Shown: positions 38,096 through 46,864, counted from the stretch's first letter. The stretch: DNA of 64,000 nucleotides from Peribacillus acanthi (GCF_003073175.1 NZ_QBBX01000007.1:1-64000), one strand, 5' to 3'. The notes: a model not told the origin generated them from the letters alone. Numbers and translations: made by a program.

Positions 38096-39310
38096 CCTTT
38101 TTCCAAAACACGTATAGGTACATATCACTTCACCCTGTACAAAGAAATCCTCGTACCTTCCGCCTTTATCAATAGATTCAGAAGTCCTGTCCTCCAGGAT
38201 AATGTACTTTAACTCTCTAATGTTTTTCTGAATTTTATTTATTGAAAAGTTATCTCTATATTTGGGTTCGATTTTGCTTTTGTGACTGAAATTTTCAAAA
38301 CCAAAATAGGACCCCAATAAATATCCGTCGGGTTTAACTAGGGAATCCACTTGAAGAAGCAAAAACTTCTCATGAGAAAAGCTATAATTGCTTGTCCCCG
38401 ATTGATCGATTACCATATCGACAGAATGATTCTGTATAGGAATGTCTAAAAAGTCTGTACAAATAAAAAGAACCCTTCTTTTGATATCAATCTTTTCAAG
38501 CACACTTTTTAAAAATCGATGCCGCTCCAAATTGCGATCAACAGCAATATATAGGCAATCCTCTGGCAATTCTTGATAAATATTTCGCAAAAAGAATCCA
38601 GCTCCTGTTCCTAACTCAAGTAGTACTTTATTATGCAAATCAACTTGACCAAGCTTTCTTTTTGCCCAGTGAAGTCCTATATTTAGATTTTCTAAAAAAC
38701 CTGGGTCTGTTTCATGAATATATTCGGGAATATTATTTTCAAAAGAAATTCCGGCGATAGACTGGAATGGTTTACCGATACTTAATATACCCGATTCAAT
38801 AGAATACTCTTCTCCACAATTGCAGGTTAGTTTTCCTTCCAGAATCTGATTCCTACTGATCATCCCAGCTTGAAGGGTGAGTGATTCACTACAATTTAAG
38901 CATTTCAGTATATCAAGTACTTTTAAATCAATCCCCATCATTGAGCTAGATTCCGCAGATTTTACTGATATATCTTCCAATTTCTGCGTTAGTTTGTCTT
39001 TACTTTTTACTAAATTATTTATTTCCTGTTCCAACTTCTCGTATTTATCCAAAAACAGAGATTGATAGTAGGTATCTTTTTCATAATCCGTAAATTTCCC
39101 AATTTTTTTATAAAGAAAGATCATTTTAATCTCATTTAAACTAAAACCCATCGCTTTATATTCCAAAATAAGCTCTAAATCATTTTGACATCGCCCATCA
39201 AAATAGTACTGCCCACCCTTCTTTTCGGGCACGATTAATCCTAAATCCATATAGTGTCTAATTGTATCAATACTTAATTTATTCGCTTCTCCAAATTTAC
39301 CGATTCTCAT
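38093..39310 (-). CDS. MerR regulator - zinc ribbon - SAM methyltransferase fusion
   Basis: 405 aa. Residues 1-70 are a MerR winged helix-turn-helix (MRIGKFGEANKLSIDTIRHYMDLGL), 85-115 a coiled-coil-like dimerisation helix. A Trm112-like zinc ribbon follows with Cys137, Cys140, Cys163 and Cys165, then CGEEYSIESGILSIG. From about 215 a class I methyltransferase has motif I VLLELGTGAGFF (229-240), AVDRN (acidic loop) and later motifs. The upstream promoter has a 19-bp spacer, suggesting autoregulation. A fused sensor/enzyme next to an MFS exporter looks like a resistance or self-immunity unit; the methylated substrate (rRNA or a small molecule) is not known. Confidence 0.8.
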   Translation of the reverse strand: MRIGKFGEANKLSIDTIRHYMDLGLIVPEKKGGQYYFDGRCQNDLELILEYKAMGFSLNEIKMIFLYKKIGKFTDYEKDTYYQSLFLDKYEKLEQEINNLVKSKDKLTQKLEDISVKSAESSSMMGIDLKVLDILKCLNCSESLTLQAGMISRNQILEGKLTCNCGEEYSIESGILSIGKPFQSIAGISFENNIPEYIHETDPGFLENLNIGLHWAKRKLGQVDLHNKVLLELGTGAGFFLRNIYQELPEDCLYIAVDRNLERHRFLKSVLEKIDIKRRVLFICTDFLDIPIQNHSVDMVIDQSGTSNYSFSHEKFLLLQVDSLVKPDGYLLGSYFGFENFSHKSKIEPKYRDNFSINKIQKNIRELKYIILEDRTSESIDKGGRYEDFFVQGEVICTYTCFGKR

Positions 39311-39333
39311 CGTATCATCACCAGTACAAATTA

Positions 39334-39364
39334 TTTATAAGGAGTAGTTCTTTTTCCGAGTTAA
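39334..39364 (-). promoter_or_regulatory. MerR-type promoter of the regulator/methyltransferase gene
   Basis: On the minus strand TTAACT (39359-39364), exactly 19 bases, then TATAAA (39334-39339), 24 bases before the start codon. Matches the spacing of the MFS promoter, so both genes are probably controlled by the same MerR-type protein. Confidence 0.6.
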
Positions 39365-39554
39365 AAAATCCTACAAAAATGAGAAATATTAATTAAAACT
39401 ATTTAGTAGTAACGGGTATGAGATAAAGGCTAAGATGGATTTTATTACCTAGGGTTAGTGTGACTTTTTTTATTTTCTTAGTGCAAAAGGAATGATAGGG
39501 AAAAAGTTGAATTACTATTGAGGATAGACATGTAAAATGTTTGGAGGTCGTACA

Positions 39555-40034
39555 ATGACTAAAGATCTACAGGATTTTTTGTCAAATATAACTTGGTTTT
39601 TTAGAGAACCTAAAAAACTATTGGTAATTGGTGAAAGACATTTTCAAGGCTCTATAGAATTTGAAAATACATTTCCACTACTAACTAGTTTATTGAAAAA
39701 GGCCAGGATAACGAAGGTCCAATATGAAAATACAACATATGAACTCTTTGGTTGGACAGGGTATGTTGGTGATTCAATGGGTTGGCTTTGTGAAGAACCG
39801 GTTTACCTTAAAGATAATACGAAGTCTCTTCACCCTGATCATGTACTTTTACTTCAGAATTTCGGGGGTATAACTGAGAGGTGGAACGAACCTGAAGATA
39901 CTTGGTTATGTAATCTAAATTATGCATTACCTTATGATTATGCAGAGGAAGGCTTTAATGGATGGGAAGAGCCGTTCTTAGAATATTGTGAAGAAGAAGG
40001 GTTTAACGTTGAGTGCCATTCTCGGCATAGCTAA
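39555..40034 (+). CDS. Uncharacterised small cytosolic protein, possibly SUKH-like immunity type
   Basis: 159 aa from the ATG at 39555 (behind GGAGGTCGTACA; the frame opens at 39537). Soluble, acidic and tryptophan-rich. LLLQNFGGITERWNEPEDTWLCNLNYALP is reminiscent of SMI1/KNR4 (SUKH) proteins, many of which are immunity proteins to toxins, but I am not certain. First gene of the plus-strand array. Confidence 0.5.
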   Translation: MTKDLQDFLSNITWFFREPKKLLVIGERHFQGSIEFENTFPLLTSLLKKARITKVQYENTTYELFGWTGYVGDSMGWLCEEPVYLKDNTKSLHPDHVLLLQNFGGITERWNEPEDTWLCNLNYALPYDYAEEGFNGWEEPFLEYCEEEGFNVECHSRHS

Positions 40035-40245
40035 GAGATATAAGAGTATAAGTGTTTTTGCTGTATATATATTTTTTGTTTCACTTGGCTTTGTTTATGA
40101 TTATGCTTTTGCTATGAAGGGCGATAAACTACCATTTCCATTTCAAAATATAATGAACTTATTGTATTTGATTTTCCCCGTGATTGTGTGGATATTCTTC
40201 ACTTATTGTGTTGTGATTTCTATTACCGTCTTTATAAAAAATTAA
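40009..40245 (+). CDS. Small two-helix membrane protein
   Basis: 78 aa if started at TTG 40009, seven bases behind GAAGAAGGG inside the end of the previous gene; an in-frame start at 39988 is also open. Two hydrophobic segments (about 15-35 and 52-75). Overlap with the upstream gene suggests coupled translation. Function unknown. Followed by an L repeat copy. Confidence 0.45.
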   Translation: MSAILGIAKRYKSISVFAVYIFFVSLGFVYDYAFAMKGDKLPFPFQNIMNLLYLIFPVIVWIFFTYCVVISITVFIKN

Positions 40246-40284
40246 AGGTTAGAAATAGAAATTACTAACTGTATAATTCTTATT

Positions 40285-40314
40285 TATCTGAAGGGTCAGG
40301 ATAATTCAAGTAGG
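40285..40314 (+). repeat. L repeat copy 1 (degenerate)
   Basis: CTGAA-GGGTCAG-GATAATT-CAAGTAGG: matches the array consensus AACTAAC-GGGGCAG-GTTAGTT-GAAGAAGG in the loop and tail, with weakened arms. Confidence 0.5.
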
Positions 40315-40391
40315 AAATATTTAATACTCGTAGAAATTCTCAATGGACAAGAATCGTCAATGAAATAATAATCCAATTTAAAGGAGATTTT

Positions 40392-40769
40392 ATGATGAAA
40401 TTTTTGTGTATAGGTTACTTTCAACCAGAGAAAATGAATGAACGTACCAATGGTGAGATCGAAGCTATTATGAGCGAATGCAGCCCCCATCTCCAGCGAT
40501 TTTATAACAGCGGTCAAGTGATGATGGACGTCGGTGTGGAAAAGGTAGTCAAATCCTTACGCCGTGAGAATGGGAAGGTTAAGGTTATGAACAACCAATT
40601 AGTCGAAACCAACGAGATGATAGGAAGTGTGTTCCTAATTGAGGCAAATGATATGGAAGAAGCAATTCGTATTGCTTCCTTACATCCCACCACACAGTTA
40701 GATGCTGGTGAGGAGTTAGGCTGGAGGATAGAAATTCGTCCAGTCCATTACTTCGAAAAGAGCGAATAG
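40392..40769 (+). CDS. YciI-like (DGPF) family protein
   Basis: 125 aa (ATGATG start region; second ATG at 40395). Ferredoxin-like YCII fold: KFLCIGYFQPEKMNERTNGEIEAIM, then GSVFLIEANDMEEAIRIASLHPTTQL and a final WRIEIRPVHYFE. Proteins of this family include small enzymes and sigma-linked partners, but function here is unknown. Start behind AAGGAGATTTT. Followed by a terminator and the L copy that holds the group II intron. Confidence 0.75.
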   Translation: MMKFLCIGYFQPEKMNERTNGEIEAIMSECSPHLQRFYNSGQVMMDVGVEKVVKSLRRENGKVKVMNNQLVETNEMIGSVFLIEANDMEEAIRIASLHPTTQLDAGEELGWRIEIRPVHYFEKSE

Positions 40770-40782
40770 AAGATAGAAACCT

Positions 40783-40811
40783 TGCATTCATTTAACAAGG
40801 AATGCATTTTT
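40783..40811 (+). terminator. Intrinsic terminator after the YciI-like gene
   Basis: TGCATTC-atttaacaag-GAATGCA then TTTTTC. Directly followed by L repeat copy 2. Confidence 0.8.
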
Positions 40812-40815
40812 CTTA

Positions 40816-40839
40816 TTGAACAAACGGGGCAGGTTAGCT
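40816..40839 (+). repeat. L repeat copy 2, 5' part, cut by the group II intron
   Basis: TTGAACAAAC-GGGGCAG-GTTAGCT ends exactly where the intron begins; the matching tail (CTGTATTAAGAAG) resumes after the intron at 43546. Confidence 0.7.
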
Positions 40840-43545
40840 GTGCGAAATGTTTCTAGCTTAAATGGAGGATGGTCACATTACTCTGATAAAGGCTAGACAG
40901 TTCCTTTCGGAACTGAAGGATTATATCGAAGAATCAAATGATAGGGTAACGCCTTGAAGGGTTCTCTCTTAATCGAATGGCACTGGATTTAGTAAGAATG
41001 ATAGTGTTATAAGCTCGGTGAAAAGGCGTGAGAATTTACCGTACCAGTTCGGCTGACGAAAGCCTACCCGCGGGGGTGGTGTAAATCATGATGCTTGTGT
41101 TGAATGAATACGGTGAGAATGCGAATAAACCTACAATAAAAGGTTAAGCTGACGAACTTCTGAATGTACGGGTCTATAACTGCGATACATAGAAATGTGT
41201 ATATCACCAAATTGTGAGGTTAGATGTGGATGAGTAAAAATAGCTAATATGAAAATCCATGATACGTTACAGGCGTATGAATACTAACAGGCTTAAAGGA
41301 AGCACCTAAGTTCATTCTATAATAGATATAATTCAACGTTGTAAGCTGATAACGTGGAGGACTTACTTCCGATGAAACGGTGGCAAGGAAACCATTAATG
41401 ATAGTAGTTATTGCATAACTTGCCTTTGTATCAGTGAAAGTGGTGGTACAGTACCAATGAAATGTCTAATCCACATGGAGGGATAGCCACTAGACTAAAT
41501 GAAGATTTATTCAACCATGTAAGACAGTTCTTTAACGATTAATAAGGTTCTCGTGAGACTAAAAGAGGTTTAACTCCGAAAGGAGTTGCCGACTTATTGA
41601 AACGGAAGAAACTGAGACACAATGAGTATTATAGTATGCAAGATTGTTTTGACAAACTATACGCTCAAAGTGTCAGTGGTTATCACTTCTATGACTTAAC
41701 GGAATTAATGAGTTCTGATGATAATATACGACTTGCTTACCGAAACATTAAAAGACATTCAGGTAGCAAAACTGCGGGCACAGATAAATTAAAAATTGAT
41801 GATATTCTATATTTGTCAGTGGAAGATGTAATTGAAAAGGTTCAAGCTATGTTCAAATGGTATGAACCACAACCAGTAAGGCGTGCTTTCATTCCGAAAG
41901 GAAAAGGAAAAACAAGACCATTGGGGATTCCAACAATTTGGGATAGAATCTTCCAACAATGCATTCTTCAAATCTTAGAGCCAATTTGTGAAGCTAAATT
42001 CCATAAACATAGTTATGGATTCAGACCGAATCGCAGCACTCATCATGCCAAAACCAGGCTTGAATTTCTTATTAATCAAGCTGGACTTTACCATTGTGTC
42101 GATGTAGATATAAAAGGATTCTTTGACAACGTGAATCATAGTAAGTTACTAAAACAAATGTGGTCACTTGGCATAAAAGACAAACCACTTCTTTCTATTA
42201 TATCTAGACTTTTAAAAGCAGAAATAGAAGGAGAGGGTATCCCAAGCAGAGGAACCCCGCAAGGAGGAATTTTGTCTCCCTTATTATCCAACATTGTATT
42301 AAATGAAATGGATTGGTGGGTCAGTGACCAATGGGAAACGTTTAAAAGTAGATATACATACTCAACCAATGGAAGTAAGTATCAGTTCCTAAAGAAAACA
42401 GCTTTAAAAGAATGCTTTATCGTCCGCTATGCGGACGATTTTAAAGTAATGTGCCGAACAAGGTCACAGGCAATTAGAATAAATTATGCAGTGAAAGACT
42501 TTTTGAAAAACAGATTACATCTAGAAACGAGTGAAGAGAAATCTAGGGTTATCAACTTAAAGAAGAACTCTTCCGAGTTTCTTGGTTTTTCAATAAAAGC
42601 CATTAGAAAAGGAAAAACAAGATTTGGCTATGTAGCTAGGTCTGATATGTCTAATAAGGCGAAAGAAAATGCATTCCAGAAGATTAAGGAAGCCATAAAA
42701 GTAGTCAAGAAAAAGCCGAGCATACAGACTGTTTGGAATTTCAATACTGTAGTTATGGGGATTCAAAATTATTACTCTGTCGCTACTCAAATTACAATTA
42801 ATCTTAATGAGTTAAACTCTCATTTACGCAGAACGTTATATAATCAACTGAAGAATATTAGAACAGAGGCAATTTTTCATGATATGACTAAGACCTTACA
42901 GAAAAGGTACAAGGATTACAAGACTAAACTATTCAGGATACAAGGAATGGTTTTTGTGCCTATCCATGCTCAACGTTGGAAAAATACACTTTGTTTTTCC
43001 CAACAGACTTGTAACTATACTACCGAAGGTAGAGCAAGAATACACAATAGTCTGAAGGCAATTGATAAAACTATGCTTTCTTACATCATGAGAAACTACA
43101 TTCCAAATCGATCTATTGAATATAATGACAACAGGATCAGTAAGTTCATTGCCCAATATGGTAAGTGTGCCATTTTAGGAGTAGAGTTAGGGATTAATGA
43201 ATGGCATTGTCATCACATTACCCCATTTCACCTTTCAAAAGATGATAGCTATTCAAATTTAATTATTGTGGATAAAGCTATTCACCAACTGATTCATCTA
43301 AAAGACAAGGTTAAAATTGAAACTCTTCTAGCAACTTTAAAGCTTAACTCTAAGCAAAGAGAAAAAGTAAATAAACTTCGATTAAAATGTCAAAATGAAA
43401 TAATCTAACATTGGAAATACAGCACTCGTCTGCTTAATACATAGAAAGAATAAATTGGTTTAGTTGGAACGCCGTATGAGGTGAAAGTCTCATGTACGGT
43501 GTGAACGGGGGGAAAAGGGAGCGATAACTTCAAACCCTTACCTAT
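40840..43545 (+). mobile_element. Group II intron inside an L repeat
   Basis: Starts with GTGCG (40840), the group II 5' consensus, and encodes a maturase (41597-43408). About 50 bases after it domain V is seen (CGCCGTATGAGGTGAAAGTC then TCATGTACGG), followed by a domain VI hairpin with the usual bulged A near CCCTTACC. The 3' end is placed at ...CTAT (43545). Joining the flanks restores an L copy. About 2.7 kb. The 5' 750 bases are the structured RNA domains I-IV, without other genes. Confidence 0.85.
41597..43408 (+). CDS. ltrA: Group II intron reverse transcriptase/maturase with HNH nuclease
   Basis: 603 aa from TTG at 41597. Reverse transcriptase domain with active site YADD at 278-281 and the upstream RPLGIPTIWDRIFQQ and PQGGILSPLLSNI blocks; then domain X (maturase) and a C-terminal HNH nuclease (WHCHH at 536-540). 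Complete and apparently functional: supports splicing, and target-primed mobility of the host intron. Sense orientation to the array genes. Confidence 0.92.
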   Translation: MKRKKLRHNEYYSMQDCFDKLYAQSVSGYHFYDLTELMSSDDNIRLAYRNIKRHSGSKTAGTDKLKIDDILYLSVEDVIEKVQAMFKWYEPQPVRRAFIPKGKGKTRPLGIPTIWDRIFQQCILQILEPICEAKFHKHSYGFRPNRSTHHAKTRLEFLINQAGLYHCVDVDIKGFFDNVNHSKLLKQMWSLGIKDKPLLSIISRLLKAEIEGEGIPSRGTPQGGILSPLLSNIVLNEMDWWVSDQWETFKSRYTYSTNGSKYQFLKKTALKECFIVRYADDFKVMCRTRSQAIRINYAVKDFLKNRLHLETSEEKSRVINLKKNSSEFLGFSIKAIRKGKTRFGYVARSDMSNKAKENAFQKIKEAIKVVKKKPSIQTVWNFNTVVMGIQNYYSVATQITINLNELNSHLRRTLYNQLKNIRTEAIFHDMTKTLQKRYKDYKTKLFRIQGMVFVPIHAQRWKNTLCFSQQTCNYTTEGRARIHNSLKAIDKTMLSYIMRNYIPNRSIEYNDNRISKFIAQYGKCAILGVELGINEWHCHHITPFHLSKDDSYSNLIIVDKAIHQLIHLKDKVKIETLLATLKLNSKQREKVNKLRLKCQNEII

Positions 43546-43560
43546 CTGTATTAAGAAGAA
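43546..43560 (+). repeat. L repeat copy 2, 3' part
   Basis: CTGTATTAAGAAGAA continues the L tail after the intron. Confidence 0.55.
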
Positions 43561-43619
43561 AAATCCTTGTCCTCCTTTCTAATGGTATTATAAGGGAAAA
43601 AGGTAATTGGGGGATAACG

Positions 43620-44162
43620 ATGTTAAAAAGGAGATATGGGAATCGTTCAGAATGGAAACGAGTTTTACAAAGACAATATGCCCAATCATTTCTTGATACG
43701 GAGGATTTTAAGGGATATATAACTTTACTCCATACCATTGAGGTATCTAAACCCTCATTTGTTAATTATGGCGAGAAAAATGTATGCATTGTCGATGATG
43801 GATATATGTGGCTTCAGCAATTTCCTTTGGAAAAAAATCATTCGGTAACGACAATGTTTGATGCTAATGGTGACATTGTTCAATGGTATATAGATATATG
43901 CTTTTGCAATGGAATAGAAAATGGGATTCCTTGGTGGTATGACTTATTCTTAGATATTGTTTTGTTGCCGACTGGTGAAGTAATCGAAAAAGATGCGGAG
44001 GAACTTGAGGATGCTTTATCAACGGGAATTATTGATAAACGTCTCTACGATATGGCATGGAACGAATTCAATGATATAAAAAGGCTATTAAGCAGTGGGG
44101 ATTTTGATTTAATAAAATTATCAAACGCTCACAAGGAAAGCTTATCTGATTTACTGAAGTAG
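43620..44162 (+). CDS. DUF402 family protein (nucleoside phosphatase-like)
   Basis: 180 aa. FAU-type DUF402 fold marks: VTTMFDANGDIVQWYIDI then PWWYDLFLDIVLLPTGEVIEKDAEELEDAL. Relatives in Firmicutes (YgaC/Ntdp type) hydrolyse nucleoside di- and triphosphates with a divalent metal; whether this copy is active is not shown. Start behind GGGGGATAACG. Own terminator. Confidence 0.72.
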   Translation: MLKRRYGNRSEWKRVLQRQYAQSFLDTEDFKGYITLLHTIEVSKPSFVNYGEKNVCIVDDGYMWLQQFPLEKNHSVTTMFDANGDIVQWYIDICFCNGIENGIPWWYDLFLDIVLLPTGEVIEKDAEELEDALSTGIIDKRLYDMAWNEFNDIKRLLSSGDFDLIKLSNAHKESLSDLLK

Positions 44163-44188
44163 ATATTAAAAGGACATGAGTTAAAGAT

Positions 44189-44211
44189 CCACCTGATGTG
44201 GTGGCTTTTTT
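44189..44211 (+). terminator. Intrinsic terminator after the DUF402 gene
   Basis: CCACC-tgat-GTGGTGG then a T run. A weak L-like stretch (GAGTAAAGGGAACTTAGAAC) follows at about 44216. Confidence 0.75.
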
Positions 44212-44321
44212 ATTGGAGTAAAGGGAACTTAGAACAATAAATCATAAAAAATATTCAAAACTTTTCCATATAATCTATAATTATTAAATAAAAAAACAAT
44301 GTTTAGTAGGAGGGGATACAA

Positions 44322-44750
44322 ATGTTTGTTGTAAATGTTGAAGGAGCTATTTTAAAAGATGGGAAATGGCTAATTATAGAACGAGGTTCAGAACTAGGAC
44401 ACGCTGCTGGGACTCTTTCTTTAGTAGGTGGGCAAGTTGAAGATGAGGGAAATAAATACGACATTATTGAAAATACACTTAAGCGAGAGATTCTTGAGGA
44501 AGTTGGTATCGAAGTAAAGGATAACTTGAAATATGTTCATAGCTCATCATTTTTAGCTGATGATGGATGTAAGGTTATTGATATAGTTTTACTTTGTGAA
44601 CATAAAAATGGTGTACCTTTTAGAAATAGCCCCAAAGAAGTAGCAAATATCTATTGGATGAGTACCGAAGAGGTTATTAATCACTCTAAAGCTCCAACTT
44701 GGACTAAGGAAAGTATCAAACGAGCAGATTTGTTGCTTCATAAATATTAA
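44322..44750 (+). CDS. Nudix hydrolase
   Basis: 142 aa. Nudix box region LVGGQVEDEGNKYDIIEN then TLKREILEEVGIE, with RExxEExG intact and a slightly lengthened front part. Hydrolyses a nucleoside-diphosphate-linked substrate that cannot be named. Start behind AGGAGGGGATACAA. Fifty-six bases before the phosphatase gene, probably co-transcribed. Confidence 0.8.
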   Translation: MFVVNVEGAILKDGKWLIIERGSELGHAAGTLSLVGGQVEDEGNKYDIIENTLKREILEEVGIEVKDNLKYVHSSSFLADDGCKVIDIVLLCEHKNGVPFRNSPKEVANIYWMSTEEVINHSKAPTWTKESIKRADLLLHKY

Positions 44751-44806
44751 GCTGGTATCTATTCAATTATATAATTTAATAAGATAATTATCTTTGTGGA
44801 GAAAGA

Positions 44807-45355
44807 ATGATGAAAAAAATATATGTTATAAGGCACTGTGAAGCTGAAGGACAGCCATCCGAAGCAAAGCTTACGAATAAAGGGGATATACAAGCTTTAG
44901 AATTAGCAGAATTTTTTCTTGACACTAAAATAGATCGTATTATTTCAAGTCCGTATAAGCGTGCTATTCAATCTATACAGCCACTTGCAAATCTATTGAA
45001 TGTTGAGATTGAATTAAATAGCCTATTATCAGAACGTGTACTAAGCACAAATAATTATTCTGATTGGTATGAAAAGCTAAGGAATACATTTAATGATTTT
45101 GAATTGAAATTTGAAGGTGGAGAGTCAAGTCAAGAAGCAGCAAAACGAATAATAGGGGTTGTAGAAGAGGTTTTTAAAAGTGAGAATGAAAATACAATCA
45201 TTGTTACACACGGTAATTTAATGGCTTTATTATTAAATTATGTCAATAAAAAATTTGGATTTGATGATTGGAAAAATCTATCTAACCCCGATGTTTTTCT
45301 TTTGAAAGTTCAAAATGATAATGTTACTTATGCAAGGTTATGGAAACAAGATTAG
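44807..45355 (+). CDS. Histidine phosphatase family protein
   Basis: 182 aa (ATGATG start behind GGAG). VIRHCEAEG holds the catalytic His (RHC instead of the usual RHG); SSPYKRAIQSIQP, a glutamate in FEGGESSQEA and the second His in VTHGNLMALL are intact. Small phosphomonoesterase of the phosphoglycerate-mutase superfamily; substrate unknown. Confidence 0.8.
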   Translation: MMKKIYVIRHCEAEGQPSEAKLTNKGDIQALELAEFFLDTKIDRIISSPYKRAIQSIQPLANLLNVEIELNSLLSERVLSTNNYSDWYEKLRNTFNDFELKFEGGESSQEAAKRIIGVVEEVFKSENENTIIVTHGNLMALLLNYVNKKFGFDDWKNLSNPDVFLLKVQNDNVTYARLWKQD

Positions 45356-45384
45356 AAAAAAGTGAAGACAGATAGTGAGGACTA

Positions 45385-45449
45385 CACTATAGTGAGCGAT
45401 ATCCAGAAGGGTTATCGCTCTTTTAATAAGCTGATATGTCACTATAGTG
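45385..45449 (+). terminator. Terminator hairpin flanked by CACTATAGTG palindromes
   Basis: GAGCGATATCC-agaa-GGGTTATCGCTC (45394-45420) then TTTT is a member of the recurrent T hairpin family of this array. It is framed by two identical 10-base palindromes, CACTATAGTG, at 45385-45394 and 45440-45449. Confidence 0.75.
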
Positions 45450-45488
45450 TCTGGTTAGAGGATATATTCCATTGGGAGGTTTAGTAAC

Positions 45489-45932
45489 ATGATCAGAAGA
45501 GCTGTGGGCGCAATTATTTTTCAAGAAAATAAGTTTTTAATTGTACATAAAACAAAAATAAATACCATTGTAGGGAAACAAAGTATCAAAGGAGAATGGG
45601 ATTTTATTAAGGGTGGAGTAAAAGAGAGCGATAGTGATTTAAAAGATTCACTATTACGAGAACTAAAAGAAGAAACAGGTTCCACAAATTTTAAAGTTGT
45701 AAAAGAATTTAATGAAAAAATTAGCTTTGAATTTCCTGATGAAATTAAATCGAAAATTGGCTATGAAAAACAGGAAACCACCATGTTCCTCGTTGAGTTT
45801 TTAGGCAATATGAACTTACTAAGTCCAATTGATAATGAAATAAGTGATATTAAATTCTTTGAAAGAGAAAACGTTCTAGAAATACTTACTCACTCAGACA
45901 CAAAAGATTATTTTCTAAAACAATTAAAATAA
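45489..45932 (+). CDS. Nudix hydrolase
   Basis: 147 aa. FIKGGVKESDSDLKDSLL then RELKEETGS is a Nudix box, with Ser in place of the first Glu of GX5E; the metal-binding REXXEE part is intact. Start behind GGGAGGTTTAGTAAC. Followed by a complete T + L repeat. Confidence 0.78.
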   Translation: MIRRAVGAIIFQENKFLIVHKTKINTIVGKQSIKGEWDFIKGGVKESDSDLKDSLLRELKEETGSTNFKVVKEFNEKISFEFPDEIKSKIGYEKQETTMFLVEFLGNMNLLSPIDNEISDIKFFERENVLEILTHSDTKDYFLKQLK

Positions 45933-45999
45933 TACATATTGTTTTTTGTAGCAGTAAAATTGTGAAGGTTTTCACTACGGGGCAAGAGTTAATGAGGGT

Positions 46000-46020
46000 G
46001 ATCGCTGCGGCGGTCTTTTT
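46000..46020 (+). terminator. T hairpin of the composite repeat
   Basis: GATCGC-tgcg-GCGGTC then TTTTT. Preceded by a first CTACGGGGCA-like half (45974-45997) and followed by L copy 3; same order as at 47434 and 56759. Confidence 0.75.
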
Positions 46021-46022
46021 GT

Positions 46023-46057
46023 TTGTTCGACTAAAGGGTCAGTTTAGTTTAAGAAGG
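46023..46057 (+). repeat. L repeat copy 3, perfect stem
   Basis: ACTAAA (46030-46035), loop GGGTCAG, TTTAGT (46043-46048), then TTAAGAAGG. Compared with the consensus, both arms changed together (C to A and G to T), preserving the stem. Confidence 0.8.
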
Positions 46058-46113
46058 TAATAGTATTTCTTTTGTTGAATTAATCCTTAATCGTGAAAAT
46101 ATGAGGTTATTAT

Positions 46114-46458
46114 ATGACAAATACAACTATTCAACAAAAACAAATATGTGAAAAATTTGGAGCAGATTTTTACCCAGCAGATGAAAATCTAAAATTGGGC
46201 ATTTCGAATAATGTTAAAGGGGATTTAATGCCTATTAATGGTTTAAGATTAGTTCCAGATGAAGGAACAACTGGTTGGTTTATCTGGGCTGGTGAGGAAC
46301 TTATTGATGATCCAGATTTCTTTTTACCTATACATACTGTGCATTTAAATGATTGGGTTGATGATATAAAGAAGTATCTTGGTCTGGCTCCAGGTTGGAG
46401 GTTTTTAATTGCTGGAGATTATGTTGATGTATGGTTTGATGAAGAACTTCTAAAATAG
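46114..46458 (+). CDS. Imm33-like immunity protein
   Basis: 114 aa soluble protein. The end LAPGWRFLIAGDYVDVWFDEELL resembles the GWRFLIA-YxDVWxD signature of Imm33-type (DUF2185-related) polymorphic-toxin immunity proteins; the middle GTTGWFIWAGEE also fits. No toxin gene is adjacent, so it would be an orphan immunity gene. Assignment from memory of the family. Confidence 0.6.
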   Translation: MTNTTIQQKQICEKFGADFYPADENLKLGISNNVKGDLMPINGLRLVPDEGTTGWFIWAGEELIDDPDFFLPIHTVHLNDWVDDIKKYLGLAPGWRFLIAGDYVDVWFDEELLK

Positions 46459-46546
46459 TTATCGGTAGTATTTACAACGTTTAAATAAGATACTATTCTA
46501 CTATGTTACGAGTAGGTTAATGGATGTATTTGTTACGGAGGGTGTA

Positions 46547-46852
46547 ATGGGGACATTAAAATGGATTCAAAAATGGTATTTAGAACAATGTAATGATGAT
46601 TGGGAACAAGGATATGGAATACGAATTAATACAATAGATAATCCTGGATGGAGTGTAATGATTAGTGTGGAAGATACTGATGTAAAGGATAAACCCTTTG
46701 AAAGTATAGATATTGAACGGAGTGAAACTGACTGGGTTTATTGTAAGACTAACTATGATCAAAAACAGGATAGTTTTCACTTTGTTGGATATGGTGGTCC
46801 AAAAAACTTAGAGGAAATTTTAGATATTTTTAAAGAATGGGTTGAAAGATAA
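46547..46852 (+). CDS. Imm53-like immunity protein
   Basis: 101 aa from the ATG at 46547 (behind GGAGGGTGTA; the frame opens at 46520). LKWIQKWYLEQCNDDWEQGYG, then TIDNPGWSVMI, and SETDWVYC and PKNLEEILDIFKEWV closely follow the Imm53 family pattern. Immunity proteins of this class bind and neutralise a cognate contact-dependent toxin; none is in the window. Follows the Imm33-like gene and is followed by L copy 4. Confidence 0.78.
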   Translation: MGTLKWIQKWYLEQCNDDWEQGYGIRINTIDNPGWSVMISVEDTDVKDKPFESIDIERSETDWVYCKTNYDQKQDSFHFVGYGGPKNLEEILDIFKEWVER

Positions 46853-46864
46853 TAAAATTCATAT

